A DNA stretch of 64,000 nucleotides, taken from assembly GCA_021613335.1 (NCBI GenBank), contig JAJTWR010000159.1, positions 3,505,001 through 3,569,000 of the forward strand, read 5' to 3'. The position numbers and the translations under genes were made by a program. The notes below the pieces were generated by a model that was not told where the DNA came from, searched no databases, and saw nothing but the letters and a program-made list of their open reading frames with translations. Of this stretch, positions 1 to 13,700 are shown piece by piece. Source of the stretch: Whitmania pigra (Eukaryota; Annelida; Clitellata; Hirudinida; Haemopidae). Within the stretch, counting starts at the first letter, position 1. Each line of letters starts with the position of its first letter.

Positions 1-1311
1 AATGACGTTTATTTGTTCTGTGTCACGTTGGCGTCACGCTGAGCTCGTCATGCGCTAACACCTGGAGTCCTCGTCACAACATTCCTACGCAATCCTCGCT
101 CTCGAATCATTCCCTCACTCCATCTTTGCAAAGTCAAAATCGGTTCAAATGAAAATATTTTATGCTCAAATTTCTGGAAAACATGACGTCACGTGTGCAT
201 GGGAGTTTGTTTTGAATTTACCGCCATTTTATGATTGGCAGAAGATTCATGGAGAAGAATTGATTGGCTCTTCAAAGCAATAATTTTCAGTTTTACTGTC
301 TTTTCATGTTGGAGCAGAGAAAATGTATTGCATAAACTCGAAATAAACTTCCTGTCGTGGAAAACAATCAATAAAACGACAAAGATTTCTAATTAAAAAA
401 TTTCATTTCAAAAATTCTCTCGAGGTGTTGTTGCCGTTGATGGTGATGATGATCCTGAATCATGCCGATGACGAAGATGATGAAGATGATGACAATGTTT
501 ATCAAATGTTCGAACAAAGACAAAAGTGGGTGTATCATCTGCCGGTGGAGTGATGTCACCAATCATCTCCTGAAGGCCGGATCGTTGCAACCCTCTTTCT
601 TGAGAGGAGAAAACGTTTTGTTTTTTTTTTAGGAAAATCACTCTTTATAAAATAAATAAAATAAAATCGTGAACTGATGATGATGAACTGTTGATGATGA
701 ACTGATGATGATGAACTGTTGTACACGAAAACATGAAATCCAAGATTATTTACAAAACAATCTCAAATTCAGAAAAAAAAACAGTTTGAGATAGAAATTC
801 AAAAATTCAAAAATTACTTCAACAAACAAAAAGACATCCTTCTCTCTGGAAGGTGCCATGAAATTCACGCATCAATTGTGTTAAATTATAATAATTTATG
901 TTAATTAGAGAGCCTCGTAAAGCTGTTTAGCTAATAACATAAATTTTTAATCTCCAGCCACAATAGAAAGGCACAGGTTTCGTTTATTTGTGTTGTTTTT
1001 TTTTATGATTTAAAATCTTGCAATTATAATTATAACACGTGACTATATGCCATCGAATATGACTTTTCACACAAGACATCATGTAAGTGTAAATGATGAT
1101 TGTAACATCGTAATATCTTGCTGATATAACATCATAACATCATGGTGCTACAATATCATAACATTATGATGATGTAATAGCATACTAAACTGGGGAAATC
1201 GTAATATCAGACTATCGCAATCGATGATGAATTGTGACTCAGACCGAATGATAATAACATCGTGCAAGTGATCATCATCGTGTCATCTCCTCTATTCCAT
1301 CCATCCATCTC
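1..1311. other. Intergenic, no gene seen
   Basis: I see no convincing coding exon. Short ATGATG-rich runs occur near 440-500 and 675-720, the latter a small tandem repeat of a GATGATGAACTG-like unit. The stretch lies downstream of the P450 gene, which reads on the minus strand and stops at 1312. Confidence 0.5.
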
Positions 1312-1646
1312 TCAATCAACTATGGACAGCTTCGGGCAGCCTTCGAGGGCTCTGTACTTGATCTGAACGTCTTTCATTGGCGGTAAAATCTCGTGCCCGT
1401 GGTATCTGACGTCACACTCCGTCACCTCTCCTGGAAGGAGTTCCAACTCGAAGTTGGAAAGAACTGACAGGACGAAAATCTTGCTCTGTAGGATGGCGTA
1501 TCTTTTTCCAGGGCATAAACTTCCGAAGGGCATCACTGCCTGGAAGAGGCTCGACTCATCGGAGTGCTTCATGAAGCGATCATACTTGAAGGTCTGGAAA
1601 TTGCGAATGTTTATTAATAAACATGTTTTTATTATTATTATTATTA

Positions 1647-1678
<32 letters not shown>

Positions 1679-1695
1679 TATTATTATTATTATTA

Positions 1696-1777
<82 letters not shown>

Positions 1778-4700
1778 TATTATTATTATTATTATTATTA
1801 TCATCATCATCATCAACAACAACAGGCTCGTAACCCGTAACAACAATAACAAACTCGTGCCAGCACAACCGAAAGTGACCACTAATACAATAACAATTTA
1901 TAATAACCATCTCGGAGTGGCTAACTTAACTTATGCCATTAAGTTATTCTTTCACTAAGTGCTATTATTAATCAAATTTTTAAACTAATTCCATTGATAA
2001 CAACAACAACAACGATAACAACTGAGACTTTCGATACTTGACTTTCAATACTAGCTAATAATAAACTCCACGACTATCGCCATCCACAATTAACGGGTTA
2101 CTAACTTATTAAATAATTAACCAGTATTAGATAACCAAATAACTAAAATACCGACCGCAGGATCTTTGAAGAGTTCAGGGTCCTTGTGGATGGCAGGTGG
2201 ATAGATGGCCACCTTGTCACCTTTCCTTACCAGGTGCAAGCTTCCGTCTGTCGAGGTGAACTCAGTGTCTTTGGTCACGTGACGAACCATGAAAACCCCG
2301 CTCGACATCCTGAAGCTTTCGTTCACCAAGCTTCCTGGATTAAATTTGCCGTGACGTTTTTTTATTCCAATGTTATTTAAACGTTAATTAAAAGTAAATA
2401 ATAGACTTTTTATAAATATCATATTATTATTATTATCAATATTATTATTGTAATATAATATTTTGATGATATTATTAATGTTATTATCGCTTTAGACATT
2501 ATTAGAACGAAATTGTAAATTTAGAAAATGTATTAATCCTACGATTATCAATGTTATCATAATCTTCTGCATAAATAATCGTGTTTCAAGATCTGAGATA
2601 TTCCAACTCTAATCTCACCGAGCACTTCCATGTTTTCCACGTCTTTGATCGTCAATGCAACCGTGTTATTCTCCACGTCGAACCTTTCGTCGAAAATGTC
2701 ATTCATCTCCCTCTTCAGTCCATCCATGGCCTCCTTGTTTTCAAGCAGGTGGTAGAGGATCCAAAAGGACACTCTGAACACGTTGTAGTTGACGTGGAGA
2801 AAGACCAAGTTGTGACCCTTGATGTCACCGTCGGTCTGCCCACTTTCCCTCATATAGTTGATTGCGTTTCTCACGTATTCGGAGAGGTCATCTCTCTCCA
2901 GGAGGTCCTCGGCTTCTGGGAAGGTCAACAGTTGTTCTAGTGCCGCTAGAGCTTCGGGGAAGAACATCTTCGGCAGACCCAGCCAGAAGTAGTTGAAGTA
3001 CTTGTGGAAAATGTCAAAGTTCTTGTAGGCCTTACCGGAATCGAATGGCTTGTCATCGCTGTATCCGAATATAGTGTTGAATATCGAGGCAAATATGGTC
3101 CTGCTCGCGAACACTCTCAGTCCTTGTTATGGGAAATTTTAAATAATCGTACAGTCAATGAATAATAACTTTAATGAATAATTTTATTATTAGTAGTATT
3201 TAAAAAAAATCATGCCAAGTCATTAGTATTCATCACTTGCTTTCATCAATAAAACACCCAGTTAATCATTTCTCACCAATTTGAGTCCAAGCTCCGTCAA
3301 CTGGCAGCAGTTTCTCGGAAAGATTACGAGGACCTTCCATTCTTCCGTCATCTGCTTTATCATCCATTTTGCGGTAAGAAGTGGACAAGTTGCCGATGAA
3401 CCTCGACAAACTCTTCACCAAAGCTTTCCCTTTGACCCACTTGGCCGTCTCCTTCATCATTTTACGCGGTTCTTTCAACACGAAATGGAAAACATTCCAG
3501 TTCACCTGTGGTTGATTGGTGAATTGAGGTGCGCATTTTAATCGTAAGTTATAGGAAACTTATTTTCAGCTTAATCTTTTAATAACAATTTTATAGCATT
3601 TACGGAGGCTCCAAAAAGTTAGTAAAACTATAACCATCTTTAATCCGCTCACCTGTTTCTGAATCTGATCAAAATCAAAATTCTTCTCCTTCCCAAGAAG
3701 TTCAAAGTCTCTGTGGTCCATAAGGATTGTCATGTGGCAGTTGAGGAGGCAGATTGTGAACACGTTTCCGTAATTCTTCCTGCTTTCAAGAAGAAACGCC
3801 ACAGCATCCTTGGCAAAAGTGGCGCCATTGCCCCAGACGATATGCCCGGGAATTAGTGGGGGTTCGCCTGGCCGTCTGAAATAGGTTAGCAGTTGATTAT
3901 AGGTTCAGAGAGAAAGAACCAACTTGGAAGGATACAAAAATCTTACAAAACTCTCTTTCTCTCTCCCCTTCTACATCTCTCCCTCTCGAGGTTCTCAGAA
4001 AAATCTCTACTCTTTGAATAAGCCATGGATCGGCGAATAAAAGGCGGAGGACCCCCAGTGGGACCCCCAGCGCTCCTGAGGGTCCGAAATGTCTAAACAC
4101 TGTTTACGCTACTTCATTGTCAAATGAGACTTAGAAACTTTAAAATAGAAGGTTTATGGAGTTTTAAAAGCGTCTCCGAAAGTTGAAGAACATTTGAAAA
4201 ATTCCTTTCGACCTTTGTGGTCCTTTCAAAGCAGGCCACCGCTGTGTGAAATCAGTGGTTACCAAACTCAGCACGGGGTGTTTCTTGTAGCTTTTAAATA
4301 GAAATCAAACCCGAACAAAAATCGCTTGACAGATAATATTATGAAGTTGTCAAAAGTGACACTTCAAAGTCTTGTAGCAAGACGTCCGTCAATCAAGAAG
4401 GCGATAACACACTGCGAATATCGAAGAAGGATATTTGACCGAGGCTCTCTCTGAAATCACAGGAGACATTTTATTATTTCAGCGTTCAATAGAATGCCGG
4501 TTTGTTATTTCAATGATTCTCCATCTTAATCCATTGTTTTTAAGGAACAGAAAAATTCGGTCAATAAAAACGCCTCCCTGCCATAGGTAAAATGTAAACA
4601 ACTTCATGTGCAAACTCACAATCATCCGATTAATTTGTTCGTCTACGTTGGAAAAGCATTAGATGGAATTAATACGCGTTCGGGGCAAGTTTTTGCAAAG

Positions 4701-5796
4701 CGAGTCGGATATGGTTTAATCTCGAGTTAGTTTACGCAAGAAAATAGAAGAAAGAGTCCGTAAAAACAGACGACGACTCCGGAGTAAAGAGTCCCATTTG
4801 ACAGATTGAGAGGGGGGTTGTTGAAAGAACATTTAGCATGAGAAATTATTCCAAACACATGGAACTGTCGGCTCACAATCGATCAGGTTGCTAGTCGGAG
4901 ATCCATCTTAAGCGTCCAGAGCGGTAATAATTATCGAAACATATCAATTATTAGACGCAGAACCAGACCAGTCAAGCGATGTGGTTTGTTTCTTTAATAC
5001 GACGTCGGTTTTTAAGATGAAAAATAACCTCTTGTTTTTCAAATCTTCGACTTTCTTCGGCGTGGAAATTTTAAATTTTTTTTTCGTGAGAAACTCGTTA
5101 TAAGAAACTCCTTGAAGATGTTATGTAGACTGAGATTAAGCGGAAAACATGAGTTCTCATCCATCATCAAAAAGTTCCGGTTTCCTGGAGTGAAGTTTTT
5201 TTGGGTGGAAATTGAACACGTGGTAATTAGCCGAGTCTCTTTCATGTGGCGGTGGCAAAAGGCGTGGCGAATTCTCTTGAACGTTTCTATTAAAATTCTT
5301 CATGCGAAGACACGACATGAAAAATTAAAACAATCAATCGCCTCAACTCCATCTGACAAACACATCCGGATCATTTCCACATCCTGACTGTTCCCCTCAC
5401 CAATTAATTCGCACTTCGTAATTAAACGTCATCGATTATTGATTTTAACAAGCACCAGAATATATTTTAAATAATAGTATACTACGATAATATTTCTCCT
5501 TAAAATGTCGATGATATGTTAGGAGCTACAAAACAACGGAACATTCATAACTTTTTCGTGGAACTAATAAAAATAAAAACTTATCCCTAGAAACACATGT
5601 TTGATTGCATCTCAAAATTCCGATTTTTTTTTCTCATTCCATGCAAACCTCCATGCAAACAAACCCCGCACAAAATTAATGTTGTCGTTCGAAGCAAAAT
5701 CAAATGCCAAAATGACATGTCCAACCTTTTTCTCGACAGGAAGTGACGTAGAAGACAGAAGGTGAGAAGAGAAGCCACAGCAATCGGAACGATCAT
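1312..5796 (-). CDS. Cytochrome P450, CYP7/CYP8 type, six exons
   Basis: Haem-thiolate enzyme, probably ER-anchored; CYP7/CYP8 members act on sterols and oxygenated lipids. Exons in transcript order: 5726-5796, 3653-3875, 3277-3505, 2619-3122, 2156-2334, 1312-1593. They total 1488 nt, every junction keeps phase, and the protein is 495 aa, the usual family length. The first exon encodes a hydrophobic anchor (about residues 1-16) ending in basic residues (SRKR), followed by the proline-rich hinge RPGEPPLIPGH. The K-helix ExxR is E348-S-F-R351. The haem ligand is Cys429 in PFGSLCPGKRYA, and the tail ILPPMKDVQIKY resembles CYP7A. The I-helix (about 278-296, containing HVNYN) lacks the common acid-Thr pair, as in the CYP8 group. 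The Cys loop is three residues shorter than the usual FxxGxxxCxG. Exon 1 was chosen by phase, anchor and donor; its donor (AAAAG|GTTGGA) is weak. The exact subfamily and substrate cannot be told. Confidence 0.88.
1628..1803. repeat. (ATT)n microsatellite
   Basis: About 175 bp of imperfect ATT/TTA triplets inside the last P450 intron (between the exons at 2156-2334 and 1312-1593). Apparent poly-Leu, poly-Tyr and poly-Ile reading frames here are artefacts of the repeat. Confidence 0.97.
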
Positions 5797-6025
5797 TTCT
5801 TGAAGTGAAATAAAACAATGGATTAAAATTTCTTGAAGAATTCGTTTATCACTTTGAGAGGGTCAATTAATCGTAATTAATCATATACCAATAGCTCGGT
5901 CATCAGATAATTAGACGAGCGAGCAACGTCGAAAGCAAAAGCTCACTTGGATTTCAAAGGCCTTCCAAAGAACAGCAGACGTCACAACGGCAGAGTCCGA
6001 AAGTATGGAACTTGACTATCGATTC

Positions 6026-6041
6026 TCCTTTTTATATAGAG
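6026..6041 (-). promoter_or_regulatory. Candidate TATA box for the P450 gene
   Basis: On the minus strand this reads CTATATAAAAAGG, a strong TATA-type element about 235 bp upstream of the P450 ATG. A start about 30 bp downstream would give a 5' UTR of roughly 200 nt. This is a positional inference only. Confidence 0.45.
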
Positions 6042-6720
6042 GCAGTTTTAGTTCTTTGATTGGCGTATCTTGATTGGCGTGCTCAATCAACCAATAAGAG
6101 CACCGCAACTTTGAAGTTGATTTCTAATTGTGAAAAAAAATCCATTTCAACGAATAATTGTAAATTGCTTGTCGAACAAGAAGAAAAAACATTCTGCTAA
6201 TTTTTGTTTTAAAAAGAAAGTCTGTCATAATAACATCGCGGAAGGAAAGAGTAAGGAACGAGAAGTTAGGTAATTGATGGAATGAATTTTTATTCTATTT
6301 CCATTTTTTATTTCTCCAAAAAAAAAAAAAGAAATATGCCCGCTAATGAAGAGGATTGATTGATTGAACAATAAAAAGCAAATCAGTGCCATTCATTGAT
6401 TTGAGGGAAGACAATTATTATAAATTTTTCGTTTGATGAAAATTTATTATAGCTCACGACGTTGCCTATCACGCCCTTTACCAAATCCAATCTTTTCCGT
6501 TATTATGTTATTCCTCAAATTAATGCCCAATAATATGCTCTTTTATAATTAGTTTGAATTATTTCTTTCCATCATTTAATCATGCTCTTTGATAAAAAAC
6601 CAGTTGAGCCCATAAATTATGCAAATGGCGTTTCCATAACGACAAGACAAATACTTTTTTCAAGACAAAAAGTGTTTTTGTCAAATCATATTATTTTGAT
6701 ATTGTAAATTATTTCGCTTA

Positions 6721-6865
<145 letters not shown>

Positions 6866-9800
6866 ATTTGTATTGAATTTGTGTGGTATTTTCATCGGAT
6901 TAGTGTTGAATTTATATTGTATTTCTATTGCATTTGCGTTGTATTTGTGTTGTAATTGTATTGCATGTCCCAAATTTGTAATCGATGTGTGCAACAACGT
7001 GTTCATGATTTAGCATGATCTAGAGAGCTCTACAAACCAGTCGAGATAAAGATGGATTAAGATGTCAATGAGTTGAGATTTCTGAAGTTGAAGAATCAAG
7101 TCTTTGTGTTGTTCCAAAATGAAGACTGAAGTTAAAGGACCACATTTGAAGGATATTTGAACATAGATCTCCATGGAAACACAGCTGTTGTAGAGGAATA
7201 GAATCAGTTCAAGTTAATAACACATGCCATCAATGGAATAGACAAGAAGGTCCCATGTTCGGTCTGGTTGAAATATCAGAAAGGCTCGCGATGTATGTTT
7301 GAAAGCAGAACTCTGTTCTTCGCCTGGGTTAACATAATTGAATAGGCACAATAGGCCTCATTAAGAGGAAAAACGTACTCTAGAAATATTAATTAATAAT
7401 TATTATTAAATACCATTACTTATTAAGGAAAAACATTTCTCTCAGAGATCTGCTGAGACAGAAAACATTCGCATATTGGAACCACCTGGCAATTCGTAGG
7501 TGGCCAAGCTAGCTCTCCATGACGAGTGTTCAGTGGTGCCGCATAATAATTAATAATATTCTGTTAACAATATCAATAAGAAATATGGCTTTCTCTTTCC
7601 GTGAAAATTTCTTTTTGTGCCCAAGAGAGATGGCGTTGTTCAATTGCATTTCGAATTCATTAAGTTTCGAGTCCATGTGGTTCGGGCAAGTGGTGTTTGT
7701 TTTTCGGTGCAACTCGGTTTCGCGGAGAATGGCCTGGCACATGTTTGTACCATCTCCATCCTCGATGAATTGAATTTCACTCTGGAAAACCGACAGCCAT
7801 CTTTGATCACGGCTGGGTCTGCTTCCGTTGCCACCGGTTGACGCCTGATCAATTAATTCCGTGGAGTAACCGCGGAACGGGGTTGTTTGAATTTATCGAC
7901 AGTGATTTGTTAATTGCCGGCAGGTTAGCGGTGTTGGCGGAGTGTAATTAGGAACTTTCGAGAATAATGAATTCTACACTTCCTGGCACCTCAAGTCCCT
8001 CATCCTACTACAAACTGTCTTTGCACTCAAGTCCTTTGAAGTTATCCTCCGGGTTTCAATTCTCTCGTTCGTTATTTTTCTTTTCTCACTTTCAACATCT
8101 CACCCATCCATCAGGACGTCATGGCTGGCAATGGATCGATCCGTCATCGTAGCTGACGCTTTAATTTTTTGCAGGACCATAAATGCCTTCGTGGGAATGA
8201 TTGCTATCCCAGTCCTGTGTCTTTCAGCGAGGTATTCACAACTCACAACTTCTCTCCCCGTCATTGAGACAAATTTTAGTCTTTTTTATTTAAAAAAAAA
8301 ATTTTTGCTACGGTGAAATATCATTTCCTTTCTACATTTCAAGGTTCCATCAACGAGATGGACTCCATTTTTGAGTCGATTTGTTTCGGGATAATTATTA
8401 AATTATTTAAATTATAAATTCAATTGAAGAGAATGCCATTGAGTTCAAATGAACAATTTATCCCGACTCAACAAAGCTTGTATCGTGGATCAAACAGCTC
8501 ACTTAAATTGTCTCGACTCAGCCGCCCACAAAATTCTAAGGTGTTGAATGTGAATGAATCATTTAATCCATTAATTTTATTTCATTACATTAATTATATT
8601 ATTTTAATTATTAAAGGTAACATTTAAATTGAAAATCGCCATGACATAACAAGAACGACACATATTTTCTGAGAAAGTGCTGCGTTGATAAGCAACAACT
8701 TAAAGCCGAAAACAAACTATCCTCTCCTCAGCTTTTCGTATGGAAAGGAATAAATTGAAGGTTTCACAAAACCGAGAATAACAAGGATGAATGGAGCTTG
8801 TAATTCCACTGTTGAAATCATTCCCCAGCAATTTGAAAGCTTTTATCGGCATAAAAAATATGAATAAACAAAAATAAAAAATGACTAAAGAATATAAATG
8901 GAAGCTATTGAATTTCTAAATCAAAGGCCTACATCCCCAGCTTCATAACTATTTCATTGATTTCATCATTTTGACGTCTTTCACAACTCTACTCAATTCC
9001 CAAAACAAACCGCTCCAGTTCCCCATAATTTCCTGATCCCACTGACTGTCAAGTCTAAGCGGACAACGAAGAGGAAATGCATTTAACTCTCATTCCAAAG
9101 TATTCTCTCATTTGATTAAATTTACTTCGAGGCAAGGCTGAGTAAGGCATGGTTGAATCTGTTTTCAATCTTTTCTCTAATTTATTAAATTTTTATCATT
9201 TTATCGTTTCAAGCAGATTCTCTTTTAAACCCCCCTCTGTAAATCTCCCTCGTATAGAAGAGTTGAGTGGCATAAAACAAACATTCAACAAGTGCAGCGA
9301 CTCGTGTCGTATCTATCATTCACTTTCTCCAGAATCTTGTCAACAATAATCCTCTTGTTGTTGTCGCGTTCGGCGTTGATGCTTTTTCCGAAGTTATAAA
9401 ATGAGCATTTTTTCGGTCGGTGAGATTTGATACGCTGGAAGCTTTTGACAAATTGATTTTGATTCTAATCAAAAGAGTTAATCCTCAGCCTATTTCAAGG
9501 TATCTGCTTAAAAAATCAAGTAGGAATTTCTCATCTATAAAATTGAGAAAACGCTAGTTAAGGGATTTTTTGAATATTTCTAAAACAAATGTGAGAAAAA
9601 ATTATTTAAGCCAATAATAGAATATGTAAGAAACATAATTTATTTAAAATCGCTTCTTCGTCAGATACAAATTCTTAAGATCTGTTCAGGTAGGTCGATC
9701 AACGAACAAGAGAATTCTTGTAGTGAGATCAGTCGTTCAGGATGAAATATTTCAACTGTTCAAAAAGGGAGCAATCAATTATCTCATTAAACTCAGCTCG

Positions 9801-10649
9801 AAATCACCACTTTCATTGTTCTTTGGTGGCTCATTAAAAAGAACTAGCAGATACTTGACAAAAATTCAACAAAAGGAACCTTGTTGTAAGAGAAGACAAA
9901 ATTGTCTTCGTAACCGATTCGGGCCCTCAACGTCGCTTATTGACAAATTCTGACAGTTTCATGTCAATTATTTTTGATCTCCTCTCATTAGGACCATGAG
10001 AATCATCATTGTTATGCATGTCGTGGTTTCGCAAAAATGCGATGAAATTGTATCTAATTGATTGGCAATCCTATGTTTTCTTCGCGAGAAATAGTTTTTG
10101 ATTCAATAATTCATCGTCGTTTGGCGCTCACATGGAACTGTTGTTGTTTTTTTATTTTAAATCTGGCGCCTGCAGAGCGTCCGGCGATATAGGAACGGAT
10201 TTTGAATCGCTTGTCGTTGAATGGAAACCAAATTGCTAAGAATCAGAAGCGTCAAAAGACATGTCAGAAGCGGATTAAGTTGTCAGTCTCTGATTGTGCT
10301 TGGACTAAGCTATTTTGATTGATACTGATTTATTCACTCGCAGAGTTGCGCTGAGACAGAACCAGAGGAAGCGAGAGATAAGTTTAGAAATAAATGCAAT
10401 AAGAAACAAGCTGAGATTAATAGCTATTCGTCATTTGCATGGGGAATTGTTTCTACTTAGTAGAAAGACGCTTGTGAGAGCCGCAGACATTTGCGTTTGC
10501 CGAGACTTCAATTTTGACACCCTTTAATATCGTCTATAATCTCCGAAGATTAGATCCTCTAATTCAATAATTAAGTAAACTTTATCTCCTTTCGCAATTA
10601 GATTTTTGGCCATTTATATCCCCAAAGCGTCCAACTCAATGGGTTGTTC

Positions 10650-10662
10650 ATTTATTGACAAC
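10650..10662 (-). terminator. Candidate polyadenylation signal of MOCS3
   Basis: On the minus strand this contains AATAAA, about 60 nt after the MOCS3 stop codon. Confidence 0.5.
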
Positions 10663-10718
10663 AATCTCCTTCTGAGTTTTAATTCTTTTAGCTAGTTAAG
10701 TGCTAGTGATCTCCTGAC

Positions 10719-13700
10719 TCAATAAATTGGAAAATCATTGTCGATGTGTTTGCTCCAGGCATAAAGACCACCCACAATATCTTGAACTTTCAACTGGGGA
10801 TCATCTAGAATGCTCTTCAATTTCTGAACTGCAACCTGCGAGTCGTTACCTCTGCGACACAACACAACAACTCCTGAAAGATATCATTAACATTTTAGGG
10901 CGACGTAATTAAGGCATAATTAAAACAGCTTATTTACTTGAGTGCGATGCATCCTGAAGAAACTTTTTAATCAGATCTTTGGCATCAGTGCTTCCAACTT
11001 CGGCCATCCTCAGATCTGAGATGAGTTAAAATACTCACTACTTGGAATCATCACGAGTTGCATTCAACTTACTCAGAGCATCCTTCGGCAGTCTGCAGAT
11101 TCCAAGTTCAACTGGTTCACGGACATCGACGAGGAGGTGGTCCACATTATCATCCAACATTTTCTTGTATTCCTGACGTTATTCGGTCAATTTATTGGAA
11201 ATTAAAGAATATCAGATAATTGAATTATTAAATTATTAAAGCAACGAATGCCAGCCTACATGAACAGATATTCTTTCTTCTGATTTCAGGAGATTGATCG
11301 GTTTATCCTGTAAATTTAGAATGCAGTCAGAAAATGATCAAAGTGGGCATAAATGATTTGTTCTACCTTGTCGTCTGCCGACGTGCCACAGAAAATTTCA
11401 TAATCGATGAGCTCCTTGACGACGGGATTGTCACCACAAACTTGACAGTCGTGTTTTCGGTTTCTCAACTTTATCGTTTTCATCAGGCCATCGATAGCAT
11501 CAAATAGCAACAACTTCTGAGCATAAGAGGCTGAATTGAATATTAATTAACCAATTTAGCTTTGTGAATTTTAATGCTGGCCAATTGTTAATAACCTATA
11601 ATAATAACACTGTAGATGTTATAAATATAAGTGAAAATAGGCAATAATAATAAGAAGAAAAAATAATAGCTGCATGAAAAATACTTCATTTTATGAAAAA
11701 CTGAAAAAATAAGACTCAATAAATGTGGATCCATAAACAATGTTTACGTGTGAATCACTCCTATCCAAGGGTTTGAATTTTAAATACGTTCACAAATACC
11801 ACAAACTCAATTCACATCACACCGACGTGAGAAACGTCGTCAATGTTTGCTAACGTGTTAATCCGACTATGATCTTGATCACTTCGATCGCTTGCAGTAT
11901 TCCAATCACACCTACAACTGAAAATGTAAAACCGATTTTTTATATGAATGTTTGCATGTGCTTTCTTGTCGCCAAACAATGCATTGCTCCTTTAACATTG
12001 TCACAATATATTTAAGAATTAATTTCTCAAAATGATAATTCTTACAAACTCATTCTAATTTACCTGGTCCAAGAACCCCTCCATCGGAGCAATTAACAAC
12101 CAGGTGTGGCGAGGGAGGTGTCGGGTTGAGGCACCTGTAGCACGGGGAGTTCTTGTAGTTGTAAACTGTCAGCTGGAGTGTTTACATTTCATTTAAAATT
12201 GAATTTATTTCAATCAAATAGTTCAAATTTACATGTCAATCCAGGAAAATTGAACATTTCGAGAAGTCACTTAAACAACTTATATACCAATTAATCAGGT
12301 CGCATAATAATTTAAGAAGCATTTTTAATTTTTCAGAGATTTGATGATTGTGAATGTGGCAGTAGTGGTGGCTGATAATATTTTTAATTTTACAAATTTA
12401 TTGAAAAACAGGAACACACAACAAGATCAAAGGAAAAAACCATTGCACGACAACCGTAAGGCAAAGCTAGCAGCAGCCTTAAATGATTCTAAAATGAGTG
12501 GCACTGCATGCGTCGGTTGCAAAACTACCTGTCCGTCAAACTTAAGGCTGCTTCCAGACACGAGCGGTCTGCCCAAAAGAACGCAGGCATCGTTCAGGAG
12601 GTACCTGGTTGCAATGTTGTCCGTTCCATCCACCACTATGTCATACGTGATCAACGGTTAAGGAAAGCACAAGTAGAGTCACATGGCATCATAACAAAAT
12701 TACAACAAATTGCATTCAAAGGATATTGTTCGATGATCTGCAACGCATCGGCACTCGTCAGGAGTACGCAGTGCTCCTTCACTTGAATGTCAGCATTCAG
12801 TCTGAAATCACATTTAAGAATTACATTATATCCTATTTACCATAGAGAAATAATACTGATCAATTAAATGATCATTCGACCTTCTGCAAGCCTGTGCAAG
12901 AGACGTGCATTTCTTCATGTTGATGGTGTCATGACCATGCATTACCTGCCTGTGTAGGTTTGTGATTTCCACCTCGTCATAATCACACAGCCCGAGAGTG
13001 CCTAGAACATAAATTGAACAAATAACGTAAATTAAGGCAACGTGATTAAAATGAAGCACATTTTAAAAAAATGACAAATGAAAGACATATTTAAAAAAAA
13101 TAAGGACAATTCAAATACACGTAAAGTCCTACCAATTCCTGCTCCTGCCAAATAAATGGCAGAAGGACACCCGAGACCACCGCAACCTACTACCAAAACC
13201 GCTGCATTTTTCAGCTTCAACTGCCCTGGAAACATTTAAATTATTTAAAATAAGGTTTCATATAATTTATTGATGTCTCTTTTTTTTGTTTATGAGTTTA
13301 TTGAATCAAACAAACAAACAAGCCATTATATATACAGAAAAAACAAAAATTGAAAGCAAATAAATTCAAATAAACCCAAAGGGCCAGTACATAAAGTAAT
13401 TTGAAAGGGCATGTGTTTAACTGAGATAGGTCCATGATAGATAAAGGTATGGAGGATTTGGATTTCAAATCTCTGTTTAAGATAACATTCAATCACCTTC
13501 AACTCCAATTTCTGGAAGGATCAATTGCCTGCTGTATCTCAGGATCTCCTGATTCGTCAAAGGTGAGCTAACATTCGATTCATTCTTTGTCCCACTAGAC
13601 TTTTGTTAAATTTTAAGTCTTTTTTAAATATATAAAATGAGCATGTTTATTAATGATGGCTATCACTTATGGCTACAAATGCTGAAGGTAGAAGAAATTG

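Noticed and set aside
1454..1958. Open frames with long runs of Leu, Tyr, Ile or Asn
   Set aside because: They are translations of the ATT/TTA microsatellite within a P450 intron; the same holds for frames at 6686-7006 and 21953-22315.
3897..4100. Candidate first exon of the P450
   Set aside because: It lacks a membrane anchor followed by a basic hinge and has no phase-2 donor; the exon at 5726-5796 fits both the protein pattern and the phase.
12341..12786. Plus-strand frames of 92-106 codons
   Set aside because: They are antisense shadows of MOCS3 exons 5 and 6 and the flanking introns.
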